From Orlajensenia leifsoniae (GTDB lineage Bacteria > Actinomycetota > Actinomycetes > Actinomycetales > Microbacteriaceae), in contig NZ_SPQZ01000003.1 in the NCBI RefSeq assembly GCF_004570845.1, forward strand, positions 372,001 to 436,000: a stretch of 64,000 nucleotides of DNA, given 5' to 3'. Positions 11,939 through 20,160 of the stretch are shown here, piece after piece. The notes beneath the pieces were generated by a model. That model was not told where the DNA came from, made no database searches, and saw nothing but the letters and a program-made list of their open reading frames with translations. Position 1 is the stretch's first letter, and every line of letters begins with the position of its first letter. A program made the position numbers and the translations under genes.

Positions 11939-13109
11939 CGACGACCTCCCCCGCACGGATGCGCACCACGGTGCCGGCCAGGGCCTCGGGCACGTCGTCG
12001 AGCACGGCAGCAGTGATGAGCACCTGCTCGTACCCCGTGACCGCGTCGGCGAGGCGACGACGACGTGCCTGATCGAGTTCCGCGAATACATCGTCGAGGA
12101 TCAACACCGGATCGCCGCTCGCGAAGTCATGCCGCAACAACTCGGCCGAGGCCAGCTTGAGCGCCAGCGCGTACGACCACGATTCGCCATGGCTCGCGTA
12201 CCCCTTGGCAGGCAGGGCATTCAGCATCAGGACGATGTCGTCGCGGTGAGGCCCGACGAGCGTGATGGCCCGGTCGAGCTCGCGACCGCGCAGTCGCGCC
12301 AACATGTCGCGGAAATGAGTGGCGATCTCGGTGACGGATGCAGCACGCCGCGCCGAGCCGGTCTCGGAGGGAACGGCATCCGAGACATCGCCCTCCTCCC
12401 CCGCTCCCGAGCCGTCGATCGAGAGCGCCGGCACGAGTCGGGGCACCTGGTCGTCACCGGCCACGGACTGGTACGCCGCACGAAGCGGATCCTGTAACCG
12501 GTCGATGAGGTTCAAACGCTCGGCGATGATCTCGGACCCGAGAACGACGAGTCGTTCGTCCCAGATGTCGAGCGTGCTGAGCTTGGCGTCGCGCAGTCCG
12601 CTGGCCCGCGCCGACTTCAGCAGCGTGTTGCGTTGACGCACCACGCGCTCGTAGTCGGACATGACGCCGGCCATGCGCGGAATCCGCTGCACGAGCAGTT
12701 CGTCGAGGAATCGGCGACGGCCCGATGGCTCTCCCCGCACGAGCGCGATGTCCTCAGGCGCGAAGAGCACGCTGTGGCAGTACCGCACCAACTCCCGCGG
12801 CTTGACCACCCCGCGATTCAGTTGGGCTCGGTTCGCCCCGACGCGGTTGATCTGCAGCTCCGCCAGCAGTTCCCGATCCGAACTCTGCAGTCGCGCCCGG
12901 ATGATCGCGGCATCCCGCCCCGCCCGGATCAGTGGTTGGTCGTTCGACACCCGATGCGACGACAGAGTCGCCAGGTACCCGATGGCCTCGACCAGGTTCG
13001 TCTTGCCCTGACCGTTGCGCCCGACGATCAAGGTGGGGCCGGCGTCGAACGAGACCTCGGCCCGCTCGTAGTTGCGGTAGTCGGTCAACGAGAGGTGGGC
13101 GATCCGCAT
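11931..13109 (-). CDS. recF: DNA replication and repair protein RecF
   Basis: A 392-residue SMC-like ATPase that helps RecA load at gaps. Walker A is IVGRNGQGKTNLVEAIGYL near residue 30. The signature motif region and Walker B are near the C-terminus (DPVLILDDVFAELDQARRR). The start ATG at 13109 has AGAGGA 8 nt upstream; the longer upstream reading into the 13.1-13.4 kb repeats is not coding. It is coupled to dciA by an 8-nt overlap. Confidence 0.97.
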   Translation of the reverse strand: MRIAHLSLTDYRNYERAEVSFDAGPTLIVGRNGQGKTNLVEAIGYLATLSSHRVSNDQPLIRAGRDAAIIRARLQSSDRELLAELQINRVGANRAQLNRGVVKPRELVRYCHSVLFAPEDIALVRGEPSGRRRFLDELLVQRIPRMAGVMSDYERVVRQRNTLLKSARASGLRDAKLSTLDIWDERLVVLGSEIIAERLNLIDRLQDPLRAAYQSVAGDDQVPRLVPALSIDGSGAGEEGDVSDAVPSETGSARRAASVTEIATHFRDMLARLRGRELDRAITLVGPHRDDIVLMLNALPAKGYASHGESWSYALALKLASAELLRHDFASGDPVLILDDVFAELDQARRRRLADAVTGYEQVLITAAVLDDVPEALAGTVVRIRAGEVVDA

Positions 13110-13225
13110 GGGCTCGATCCTCTCGTCCTGCTCCGACACTGCTGCGCTGCTGATTTTACGGCCGCCGGATCTCTTCGACCCGACCTGAACCGGTGGACCC
13201 TCGATCCCCTGGCCTCGCGACGCGA

Positions 13226-13302
13226 GCCGGGGGAGGCGATTCAATATGTCTGGGGTTCGGTGGGCATCTTTGGGCGAGACATATCGCATCGCCTCCCCCG
13301 GC
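13226..13302. repeat. structured repeat, copy 1
   Basis: The outer 15-bp stem (GCCGGGGGAGGCGAT pairing with 13288-13302) and inner 7-bp stem (ATATGTC with GACATAT) are separated by a 3x3 internal loop and enclose a 27-nt loop at 13251-13277. The loop is the same as in copy 2 except for one base. Confidence 0.8.
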
Positions 13303-13330
13303 GACCCCACCCGAACACACCCAGATGGGA

Positions 13331-13364
13331 GAGGGCCCCGTCCACCGCGGCAGACGGGGCCCTC
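13331..13364. terminator. GC-rich hairpin, probable gnd terminator
   Basis: A perfect 12-bp stem, GAGGGCCCCGTC with its complement, and a 10-nt loop. There is no T-run on either side, which is common for actinobacterial terminators. It lies between the two structured repeats and downstream of gnd. Confidence 0.6.
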
Positions 13365-13380
13365 AGTCAAGCGGAACGCA

Positions 13381-13457
13381 GGTTCGGGACGCATCCCGAT
13401 AGGTCTGGGGTTCGGTGGGCATCCTTGGGCGAGACCTATCGGGATCCGTCCCGAACC
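13381..13457. repeat. structured repeat, copy 2
   Basis: A 24-bp stem, broken only by one C-C mismatch (11 bp starting GGTTCGGGACG, then 13 bp ATCCCGATAGGTC), encloses a 27-nt loop at 13406-13432 that matches copy 1 at 26 positions. The stem sequence differs from copy 1 but pairs just as well. Confidence 0.8.
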
Positions 13458-13478
13458 GGCCTCGACAGCGAAAGGTGG

Positions 13479-14366
13479 CTAGCCGGCATCCTTCACGCCA
13501 TGCCCGCCGAACTGCTGGCGGAGGGCTGCGACGGCCTTCATCGCCGGCGACTGGTCCTGGCGGGAGACGAAGCGGGCGAAGATCGATGCGCTGATCGTCG
13601 GAACCGGAACCGCACTCGCGAGAGCCTCTTCGATGGTCCACCGGCCTTCGCCGGAGTCCTCGACGTACCCGGCGATCTTCTCGAACTCCGGGTCCTGCTC
13701 GAGAGCACGGACGAGAAGCTCGAGCAGCCAGGACCGCACGACGGTTCCGCGCTGCCAGGCCTTGAAGGTTCCGGGAACGTCCTTGATGATGTCCTCGCGC
13801 TTGTCGAGGAGCTCGTAGCCCTCGGCGTAGGCCTGCATCAGCGCGTACTCGATGCCGTTGTGCACCATCTTGGCGTAGTGGCCGGCACCGACCTCGCCGG
13901 CGTGAACGAAGCCCTCGTCGCGGGGACCCTCGGGACGAAGCGCGTCGAAGACGGGCATGGCGCGCTCGACCTGCTCGGTCTTGCCGCCGACCATGAGGCC
14001 GTAGCCGTTCTCGTGGCCCCAGATTCCACCCGAGACGCCCGCATCGATGTACTCGATGCCCTTGGCCGAGAGCTCCTCGGCGTGACGGAGGTCTTCGGTG
14101 AAGCGGGAGTTGCCGCCCTCGATGATGAGGTCGCCCGCCTCGAGGTGCTCACCGAGCTCGGCGATGACCGAGTCCGTGATGGCGCCCGCGGGAACCATGA
14201 CCCAGACGATGCGGGGGGTGGGGATGGTGGCGACGAGGTCGGCGACGGATGCCGCATCCGTCACGGCCGGATTCTGGTCGAAGCCGGTCACTTCGATGTC
14301 GTGTTCGCGAAGGCGGGCGCGCATGTTGCCGCCCATTCTGCCGAGGCCGATGAGCCCGATGTGCAT
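13479..14366 (-). CDS. gnd: 6-phosphogluconate dehydrogenase, decarboxylating (short type)
   Basis: A 295-residue enzyme that converts 6-phosphogluconate to ribulose 5-phosphate in the oxidative pentose phosphate pathway. The N-terminal Rossmann motif is IGLIGLGRMGGNM. The substrate-binding signature is DAGVSGGIWGHENGYGLMVGG, and the catalytic lysine is in AKMVHNGIEYALMQA. At about 300 residues it is the short, GntZ-like form rather than the 470-residue form. The start at 14366 is the ATG of MHIGLIGLG. It sits between dnaN and recF, as in many actinobacteria. Confidence 0.95.
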   Translation of the reverse strand: MHIGLIGLGRMGGNMRARLREHDIEVTGFDQNPAVTDAASVADLVATIPTPRIVWVMVPAGAITDSVIAELGEHLEAGDLIIEGGNSRFTEDLRHAEELSAKGIEYIDAGVSGGIWGHENGYGLMVGGKTEQVERAMPVFDALRPEGPRDEGFVHAGEVGAGHYAKMVHNGIEYALMQAYAEGYELLDKREDIIKDVPGTFKAWQRGTVVRSWLLELLVRALEQDPEFEKIAGYVEDSGEGRWTIEEALASAVPVPTISASIFARFVSRQDQSPAMKAVAALRQQFGGHGVKDAG

Positions 14367-14394
14367 GAAGGTGCTTTCTGTTGTGTGCGAGATG

Positions 14395-15543
14395 TCAGCG
14401 CAGAAGCAGGTTGGGCTGCAGCAGGTAGCGGTAGCTGTCAGCGCCGGCCTGGTCACGGGACGTCTGGCTCGTGATGAGCACGGGTCCCGGCTTGTTGGGG
14501 TTCTCGGTCTTGGTGAAGGAGATGCGCACGAACTCCGAGTGCACGGCTCCCAGTCCATCGAGGAGGAACTGCGGCTTCAACGATACGACTGTCTCGACGC
14601 CGGTGAGGACTGCGTCGATGGTCTCGGAGGCCTGGGCCTGCTCGGACCCGATCGCTTCGAGGGTGACTCCGTCGGGCGTGAAGGAGAAGCGGAGCGCGGC
14701 TTCGCGCTCGAGGACGAGCGAGACACGGCGGGTGGCCTCGATGAGATCAGCGGTGTTCATCACCGCGTAGTTCTCGACCGTCTCGGGGAAGAGTCGGCGC
14801 ACGGGCGGGAAGTTGCCCTTGATGAGCAGGCTCGTGACGGTCTTCTTGTCGGCCGTGAAGGCGATGAGCTCTCGCTCATCCTTGCTGGTGATCGACACCG
14901 AGATGGTTCCGCTGTGGCCGAAGGTCTTGCCGACCTCCTGGAGCGTTCGGGCGGGAACGAGGGCGGTGATGGTCTCAGCCGTCGCGGTCGATCCGCCGTC
15001 CCAGTCGATCTCGCGCACAGCGACACGGTAGCGGTCGGTGGCGACGAGCCCGAGGCTGTTCTCGGACACCTCGAGCTGCACGCCGGTGATCACGGGGGTG
15101 ACGTCGTCTCGGGACGCGGCCACGGCGACCTGGGCCACTGCGGCTGCGAACTCCTCGGCGGGAACCACGCCGGTCTCGGAGCTGATCTGCGGGATGCTCG
15201 GGTATTCCTCGACCGGCATCGACAGAAGGGTGAAGGACGCCGAGCCGCAACTCACGAGGATGCGGGAATCCTCGGTGCTGAACCGCACCGGTGCGTTCGG
15301 GAGGCGGCTCGCGATCTCGGCGAGCAGTCGCCCGGACACCAGGATCGTTCCGGTCTCCTCGACATCGGCACTGATCTCGGTCTGGGCGGACACCTCGTAG
15401 TCGAACGACGACAGGACAAGACCTGTTGCGGTGGCCTCGATGAGGACTCCGCTGAGGATGGGCAGGGTGGTCCGCTGCGGGAGGAGCTTGACGGCGAAGG
15501 ACACTGCTTCGCTGAAGACATCCCGATTGGCTTGGAACTTCAC
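14395..15543 (-). CDS. dnaN: DNA polymerase III beta subunit (sliding clamp)
   Basis: A 382-residue processivity clamp made of three repeated domains. The GTG start at 15543 (MKFQANRDVF) has an AGGAG site 8 nt upstream. The opening domain shows LPILSGVLIEA and VSGRLLAEIASRLPN; the C-terminus, GADSYRYLLQPNLLLR, is typical of actinobacterial clamps and forms part of the client-binding pocket. It is transcribed in the same direction as dnaA, across oriC. Confidence 0.99.
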   Translation of the reverse strand: MKFQANRDVFSEAVSFAVKLLPQRTTLPILSGVLIEATATGLVLSSFDYEVSAQTEISADVEETGTILVSGRLLAEIASRLPNAPVRFSTEDSRILVSCGSASFTLLSMPVEEYPSIPQISSETGVVPAEEFAAAVAQVAVAASRDDVTPVITGVQLEVSENSLGLVATDRYRVAVREIDWDGGSTATAETITALVPARTLQEVGKTFGHSGTISVSITSKDERELIAFTADKKTVTSLLIKGNFPPVRRLFPETVENYAVMNTADLIEATRRVSLVLEREAALRFSFTPDGVTLEAIGSEQAQASETIDAVLTGVETVVSLKPQFLLDGLGAVHSEFVRISFTKTENPNKPGPVLITSQTSRDQAGADSYRYLLQPNLLLR

Positions 15544-16012
15544 TGAGCCACTCCTGTCGTACGTACGTGTAGTGCTGCCCATGCTAGCCCGTGGGTGTCG
15601 GTGGCGGAGTGCGTCTCGGTGCCCCGGGTTTGTCATTCGACCGCTGGTCGTAAAAGTTGTCGAGCTGGAGTGTTTAAAGAATTGTGTTTAACGGTGTTAA
15701 CAAGTGTGGAAACTGTGGATAACTTCGGCGATGCCACGTTCTATCTGGGAACTACAGCCGTGTGACTTGTTGGCGGCCTGTTGACGTTAACGCGATCATG
15801 TCGGGCTCGATCCCAGTGATGACGGGCGAGTTTCACAGTCGTCGGGCAGTAGTCAACATTAATCGGGCACTTACTCGTTAAGTTTCCACAGGTTATGCAC
15901 AATGTGTGAGTAGCGGCATATTTCTGCGGACGTATTCCACAGGTGGGCGTGTCGGAGCGCGCGCGGTGGGCAGGCTGACGCAGCCCCGAGGGGGCTGTCG
16001 TGCGCAGGCCGG
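15544..16012. other. oriC: chromosomal replication origin, oriC
   Basis: 469 bp between dnaA and dnaN, the usual origin position. DnaA boxes are TGTGGAAAC (15705-15713), directly followed by the perfect TGTGGATAA (15714-15722), GTTTCCACA (15882-15890), TTATGCACA (15893-15901, one mismatch) and TATTCCACA (15933-15941). An A+T-rich stretch at about 15671-15704, with TGTTTAAAGAATTGTGTTTA and GTTAAC, is the likely unwinding element beside the first pair of boxes. A second A+T-rich patch lies at 15855-15885. Genes on both sides point outward with replication. Confidence 0.88.
15981..15997 (-). terminator. possible dnaA terminator
   Basis: A 7-bp stem CAGCCCC/GGGGCTG with a 3-nt loop, 15 bp beyond the dnaA stop codon. 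There is no T-run, so this is a weak call. Confidence 0.4.
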
Positions 16013-17431
16013 CTATTTGTAGCGGTGCGTCTGCTTGATGCGATTGGTGAGCTCTGTCACCTGGTTGTAGATCGAGCGACGCTCCTTCATGAGTTCGCTG
16101 ATCTTCTTGTTCGCGTACATGACGGTCGTGTGGTCGCGGTTGCCGAACAACTGCCCGATCTTGGGCAGGGAGAGGTTCGTCAGCTCACGGCACAGGTACA
16201 TCGCGATCTGGCGCGCTGTGGCCACGGCCTGTGATCGGCTCGAGCCGTAGAGGTCGTCGACGGAGAGCTTGAAGTAGTCCGCGGTGTGGGTGATGATGTC
16301 GACCGGCGCGATGACGTTGTCCTCGTCGAGGGTGATGAGGTCCTTCAACACGGTCTGCACGAGAGCCATGTCGACCGGGGTCCGGTTGAGACTGGCGAAG
16401 GCCGTGACCCGGATGAGGGTTCCCTCGAGCTCGCGGATGTTCGACGACACCTTGGTGGCGATGAACTCGAGGATGTCGTCGGGGACCTGGAGCTTGTCGT
16501 TCTGCGCCTTCTTGCGGAGGATGGCGATGCGCGTCTCGAGGTCGGGCGCCTGCACGTCGGTGATGAGGCCCCACTCGAAGCGGCTCCGCATCCTGTCCTC
16601 GAAGCCGGTGAGATGCTTCGGCGGCAGGTCGGACGTGATCACGACCTGCTTGTTGTGGTCGTGCAGGGTGTTGAAGGTGTGGAAGAACGCCTCCTGCGTC
16701 TCCGCCTTGCCCTGCAGGAACTGGATGTCGTCGATCAGCAGGATGTCGATGTTGCGGTACCGGGCCTGGAAGACCGATCCGCGGTTGTTCGCGATCGAGT
16801 TGATGAAGTCGTTCGTGAACTCCTCGGAACTCACATAGCGAACGCGGATGCCGGGATAGAGGCTCATCGCGTAGTGACCGATGGCGTGAAGGAGGTGCGT
16901 CTTCCCCAGTCCCGACTCGCCATAGACGAAGAGGGGGTTGTAGGCCTTCGCCGGCGCCTCGGCCACGGCTACGGCCGCCGCATGGGCGAACCGGTTCGAC
17001 TGCCCGATGACGAAGTTGTCGAAGCTGTACTTCTGGTTCAACCGGGTGTCGCTGGAGCGCTCGGGCTGAGTCGTCTCGAACACCGACTGCGGAGTCGCCG
17101 GAGTCTCGACCTCGTTGGGCTGTTCCATCGGGGCGGCGATGTCGGGTCGGAGGTTCTCCTGCTCGAGCTCCGGGTTGACGACGACGTAGAAGTTCGTGAC
17201 CTCGGTCGGCAGAGTTGCGAGGGCGGCCAGGAGTGCGACGCGCATCCTCTGGTTCAACATGCTCGCGGTGAAGTCGTTGGGGACCTCGAGGTAGAAGGTC
17301 CCGGCCGCGATGCCCTTCGGCTCCACGAGCCCGAGGAATCCGTAGAGCATGGGAGTGACGCTCTTGTCTCCGCCGAGCTGGGTGAGGACGTCCTGCCAGA
17401 CCTCATCGATCGGTCGTTCGCCCTCAGCCAT
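16013..17431 (-). CDS. dnaA: chromosomal replication initiator protein DnaA
   Basis: A 472-residue AAA+ initiator that binds DnaA boxes and opens oriC. Domain I starts with the conserved W in IDEVWQDVL. Domain II is a short variable linker (about residues 105-140). Domain III has Walker A FVYGESGLGKTHLLHAIG, Walker B ILLIDDIQFL and the arginine-bearing DRMRSRFEWGL. Domain IV carries the DnaA signature NRDHTTVMYANKKI. The start ATG at 17431 places the tryptophan at residue 12, as in relatives; ATG at 17443 or a GTG further upstream cannot be fully excluded. Boxes upstream suggest autoregulation. Confidence 0.98.
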   Translation of the reverse strand: MAEGERPIDEVWQDVLTQLGGDKSVTPMLYGFLGLVEPKGIAAGTFYLEVPNDFTASMLNQRMRVALLAALATLPTEVTNFYVVVNPELEQENLRPDIAAPMEQPNEVETPATPQSVFETTQPERSSDTRLNQKYSFDNFVIGQSNRFAHAAAVAVAEAPAKAYNPLFVYGESGLGKTHLLHAIGHYAMSLYPGIRVRYVSSEEFTNDFINSIANNRGSVFQARYRNIDILLIDDIQFLQGKAETQEAFFHTFNTLHDHNKQVVITSDLPPKHLTGFEDRMRSRFEWGLITDVQAPDLETRIAILRKKAQNDKLQVPDDILEFIATKVSSNIRELEGTLIRVTAFASLNRTPVDMALVQTVLKDLITLDEDNVIAPVDIITHTADYFKLSVDDLYGSSRSQAVATARQIAMYLCRELTNLSLPKIGQLFGNRDHTTVMYANKKISELMKERRSIYNQVTELTNRIKQTHRYK

Positions 17432-17818
17432 ACCCACTCGCATCCATTCGATATGCCGCCGGAAGGAAATGCCTCGACGCTGAGCTTGCCCGGTCGGCAA
17501 AGTATTCACAAAGTTATCCACCTCCTGTGTGGAATGCAGGCGATTTCTCAGGTTTGATGCACCCAAAGCTGGGGATAACTTGGTTCCACACGCTACTGGG
17601 GGCATTCGAGGGGATCAAATCCCGATCAAGTTCCGGCGTGTCGATGCCACGAGAAACCTCCGAGTGTGTGGAGAATTTCAGGTTTGGCCCCGTCCCGGTT
17701 TGACCATAGCTCGGGCAGGGCCTAGTTTTAATCAGTTGACGACGAGCCTTCGGGCTCCCCCCTGCCTTCCCGCCGCTGAACACGGTGCGTGGAGAACCAA
17801 GACTGTGGAGATCACCCC
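17432..17818. promoter_or_regulatory. divergent dnaA-rpmH regulatory region with DnaA boxes
   Basis: 387 bp without a gene. DnaA-box-like sites are TTATCCACC (17514-17522), TGTGGAATG (17528-17536), GGTTCCACA (17582-17590) and TGTGGAGAA (17667-17675). They fit autoregulation of dnaA and could belong to the origin. The rpmH promoter lies at its right end. Confidence 0.65.
17700..17728 (+). promoter_or_regulatory. rpmH operon promoter
   Basis: TTGACC (17700-17705) and TAGTTT (17723-17728) are separated by 17 bp, a good vegetative sigma promoter. The leader of roughly 85 nt includes a small GAGCC/GGCTC hairpin at 17744-17757. Confidence 0.6.
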
Positions 17819-17956
17819 ATGAGCAAGAGAACGTTCCAGCCGAACAACCGCCGCCGCGCGAAGGTTCACGGCTTCCGTCTGCGTATGCGGACCCGTGCAG
17901 GCCGCTCGATCCTCGCTGCGCGTCGTCGCAAGGGCCGCACCGAACTCTCCGCTTAA
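17819..17956 (+). CDS. rpmH: 50S ribosomal protein L34
   Basis: A 45-residue, very basic protein starting [15 protein letters not shown] and ending [11 protein letters not shown], the complete L34 signature. A TGGAG ribosome site lies 8 nt before the ATG. First gene of the rpmH-rnpA-yidD-yidC-jag-rsmG run. Confidence 0.99.
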   Translation: MSKRTFQPNNRRRAKVHGFRLRMRTRAGRSILAARRRKGRTELSA

Positions 17957-17965
17957 GCGGCTGAG

Positions 17966-18301
17966 GTGCTCGCTCGAGCGAACCGGGTCACGAGTGCCGG
18001 CGACTACAAGGTCACCGTGCGTCGTGGTCGTCGGTTCGTGGGAGCGAACACCGTCGCCTACGTGCGACCCAATCCGGAGAGCACCCAGGTGCGCTTCGGA
18101 TTCATCGTCGCCAAGAACGTCGGCACTGCGGTGCGACGGAACACGGTGAGACGTCGGTTGAAGGCTGCGAGTTACGAGATGGTCGGTTCGATGACCCCGG
18201 GAACGGATGTCGTCATCCGTGCGCTCCCCGGGGCTTTCGATGCTTCGTGGGTTACTCTGCGGGCTGAGGTCGTTCGGGCCGTGACCAAGGGCGTGATGTG
18301 A
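17966..18301 (+). CDS. rnpA: ribonuclease P protein component
   Basis: A 111-residue basic protein that helps the RNase P RNA remove tRNA 5' leaders. The RNR motif region is AKNVGTAVRRNTVRRRLKAA. The GTG start lies 10 nt after the rpmH stop, with only a weak ribosome site, so translation probably depends on coupling to rpmH. Confidence 0.97.
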   Translation: MLARANRVTSAGDYKVTVRRGRRFVGANTVAYVRPNPESTQVRFGFIVAKNVGTAVRRNTVRRRLKAASYEMVGSMTPGTDVVIRALPGAFDASWVTLRAEVVRAVTKGVM

Positions 18302-18597
18302 CTGCTGCCGTTCTGGCGCCGCGCAATGCGGCCGTCGTTCTGCTTCGCGGTTATCGCGCGGTCATCTCGCCGCTTTACGGCGATGTCTGCCGGTACTACC
18401 CGTCGTGTTCGGCGTACACCTTGCAGGCGATCCAGGAGCACGGCGTGGTGATCGGATCGGGTCTCGGCGTGAAGCGCATCGCCCGATGCCACCCGTGGGC
18501 TGAGGGCGGGATCGATGACGTTCCCCTGAAGAAGGTCCGCCGCTATCGCGTGACCCCGTTCGGTTTTGTAGTTGCTGAGAGCCAAGGAAAGGGCTGA
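18298..18597 (+). CDS. yidD: membrane protein insertion efficiency factor YidD
   Basis: A 99-residue protein with an amphipathic N-terminal helix (LLRGYRAVISPL) and the YidD motif CRYYPSCSAYTLQAI followed by CHPW. The cysteines are conserved. Its GTG start overlaps the rnpA stop (GTGA). It supports YidC-dependent insertion, consistent with yidC 8 nt downstream. Confidence 0.97.
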   Translation: MTAAVLAPRNAAVVLLRGYRAVISPLYGDVCRYYPSCSAYTLQAIQEHGVVIGSGLGVKRIARCHPWAEGGIDDVPLKKVRRYRVTPFGFVVAESQGKG

Positions 18598-18605
18598 CCC
18601 TCACG

Positions 18606-19592
18606 ATGGACCTTATTGGAACGATTCTCTGGCCACTCAAATGGGTGGTCGAGCTTCTCCTCGTCGGCTGGCACCAGCTCTTCGAGGCCATCGGCATGGA
18701 CCCCGCCGCCGGCATCACCTGGGTGCTGTCGATCGTGGGCCTCGTGGTCGTCGTTCGTGCAGCTCTCATCCCGATCTTCGTTCGCCAGATCAAGAACCAG
18801 CGCCGGATGCTCGAGGTCGCTCCGCAGCTGAAGAAGATCCAGGAGAAGTACAAGGGCAAGAAGGACCAGTTCTCGCGCGAGGCCATGTCCCGCGAGACCA
18901 TGGAGCTCTACAAGAAGACGGGGACGAACCCGCTCAGCTCCTGCCTTCCGTTGCTCATCCAGATGCCGATCTTCTTCGCACTGTTCTCCGTGCTCAATGA
19001 CGCGCAGCACTCCAAGGCCGGCGTTGGCCCGCTCAACGACACGCTGGCCGAGCAGTTCGGCTCCGCCAAGCTCTTCGGTATCGCTCCCCTTCACGATTCC
19101 TTTGCTTCGCAGTGGACGCTGATGACCTCAGGCGAGCCCTACGTCGCCGCCGTCATGTGGATCGCCGGCGTGATGGTCGTGCTCATGACCGCCTCGCAGT
19201 TCTTCACGCAGCTGCAGATCGTGTCGAAGAACATGTCGCCGGAGACCAAGGCGAGCCCCATGTTCCGCCAGCAGCGCGTTCTCCTCTACCTCCTCCCCCT
19301 GGTCTTCGCCTTCTCGGGCGTCGCATTCCCGCTCGGCGTGATGTTCTACTGGCTCACCTCGAACATCTGGACCATGGTTCAGCAGTTCATCGTGATCCGG
19401 AACATGCCGACCCCCGGCAGTGAGGCCGCAAAGGCTCGCGAGGCTCGTCTTGCACGCAAGGGCAAGCTCGAGGCCAAGGACGGCGACATCATCGTGCTCG
19501 AGGAGCCGAAGAAGACGACGACTCAGCGCCAGCAGCCCATGAGCAAGGACCGCGCGAAGAAGCAGGCCAAGCCCGGCGATGCCGGCAGCTGA
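18606..19592 (+). CDS. yidC: membrane protein insertase YidC
   Basis: A 328-residue Oxa1/YidC insertase with an N-terminal helix, a charged cytoplasmic coiled segment (NQRRMLEVAPQLKKIQEKYKG) and further helices. The conserved arginine in the hydrophilic groove is in VVVVRAALIPIF. PLLIQMPIFFALFSVL and GVMFYWLTSNIWTMVQQ are family signatures. The C-terminal tail is basic and binds ribosomes. It has no large periplasmic domain, as expected for Gram-positives. Confidence 0.98.
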   Translation: MDLIGTILWPLKWVVELLLVGWHQLFEAIGMDPAAGITWVLSIVGLVVVVRAALIPIFVRQIKNQRRMLEVAPQLKKIQEKYKGKKDQFSREAMSRETMELYKKTGTNPLSSCLPLLIQMPIFFALFSVLNDAQHSKAGVGPLNDTLAEQFGSAKLFGIAPLHDSFASQWTLMTSGEPYVAAVMWIAGVMVVLMTASQFFTQLQIVSKNMSPETKASPMFRQQRVLLYLLPLVFAFSGVAFPLGVMFYWLTSNIWTMVQQFIVIRNMPTPGSEAAKAREARLARKGKLEAKDGDIIVLEEPKKTTTQRQQPMSKDRAKKQAKPGDAGS

Positions 19593-19620
19593 TTTCGATA
19601 GACACCCAGAGAGCAGAACC

Positions 19621-20121
19621 ATGACGGACGTTCAGAACGCCACCACCCACTCCCCCACGCGTGAGCAGCTGGAGCAGGAGGGGGATGTCGCAGCCGACTA
19701 CATCGAGGAGTTCCTCGACATCTGCGACATCGACGGCGACATCGACATCGATGCCCGCAACGGCCGCGCCTACGTGTCGGTCAACGCCGAGGACGGCGCC
19801 AACCTGCGTGTGCTCGCCAAGGCCGACGTCGTGAATGCGCTGCAGGAACTCACCCGTCTCGCCGTGCAGGCGAAGACCGGAGTCTTCTCTCGTCTGATCC
19901 TCGACATCGGTGGATCACGCGATGCCCGTCAGGCCGAACTCTCCTCTCTGGTCAGCCGCGCCATCGAGCGCATCGAAGGTGGCGCCGCTGAGGCCGCATT
20001 GCCTCCCATGTCCTCCTACGAGCGCAAGCTCGTTCACGATGTCGTCGCCGAGCGCGGCTACGTGTCGGAGTCACGCGGCGAGGGTTCTGACCGTCACACC
20101 GTCATCACCCCTGCATCCTGA
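19621..20121 (+). CDS. jag: R3H/KH single-stranded nucleic-acid-binding protein (Jag/KhpB)
   Basis: A 166-residue protein beginning at ATG 19621 (MTDVQNATT). An acidic N-terminal segment leads into a KH-like domain (DIDIDARNGRAYVSVNAEDGANLRVLAK) and a C-terminal R3H domain with MSSYERKLVHDVV. Jag/KhpB binds RNA and influences cell division and envelope functions in other Gram-positives. Its place between yidC and rsmG is conserved. Confidence 0.93.
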   Translation: MTDVQNATTHSPTREQLEQEGDVAADYIEEFLDICDIDGDIDIDARNGRAYVSVNAEDGANLRVLAKADVVNALQELTRLAVQAKTGVFSRLILDIGGSRDARQAELSSLVSRAIERIEGGAAEAALPPMSSYERKLVHDVVAERGYVSESRGEGSDRHTVITPAS

Positions 20122-20136
20122 ACCGATCACCGGTGA

Positions 20137-20152
20137 TGTTTCACGTGAAACG
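20137..20152. promoter_or_regulatory. parS: parS site upstream of rsmG
   Basis: TGTTTCACGTGAAACG, one mismatch to the parS consensus at the last base. It fills the 39-bp gap between jag and rsmG and ends 8 nt before the rsmG start codon. Confidence 0.85.
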
Positions 20153-20160
20153 GCAGGCCC

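Larger units (their letters stand above)
13110..13478. other. intergenic region between gnd and recF with hairpin repeats
   Basis: 369 bp without a gene. It contains a possible recF -10 hexamer (TAAAAT on the minus strand at 13158-13153) and three strong hairpins: the two related elements at 13226-13302 and 13381-13457, and a GC-rich terminator-like stem at 13331-13364. Confidence 0.8.

Noticed and set aside
17432-17520. Upstream GTG starts for dnaA, with an AGGAGG in front
   Set aside because: They would add 25-30 residues not typical of DnaA, and the sequence there is explained by a DnaA box. The conserved tryptophan spacing fits the start at 17431.
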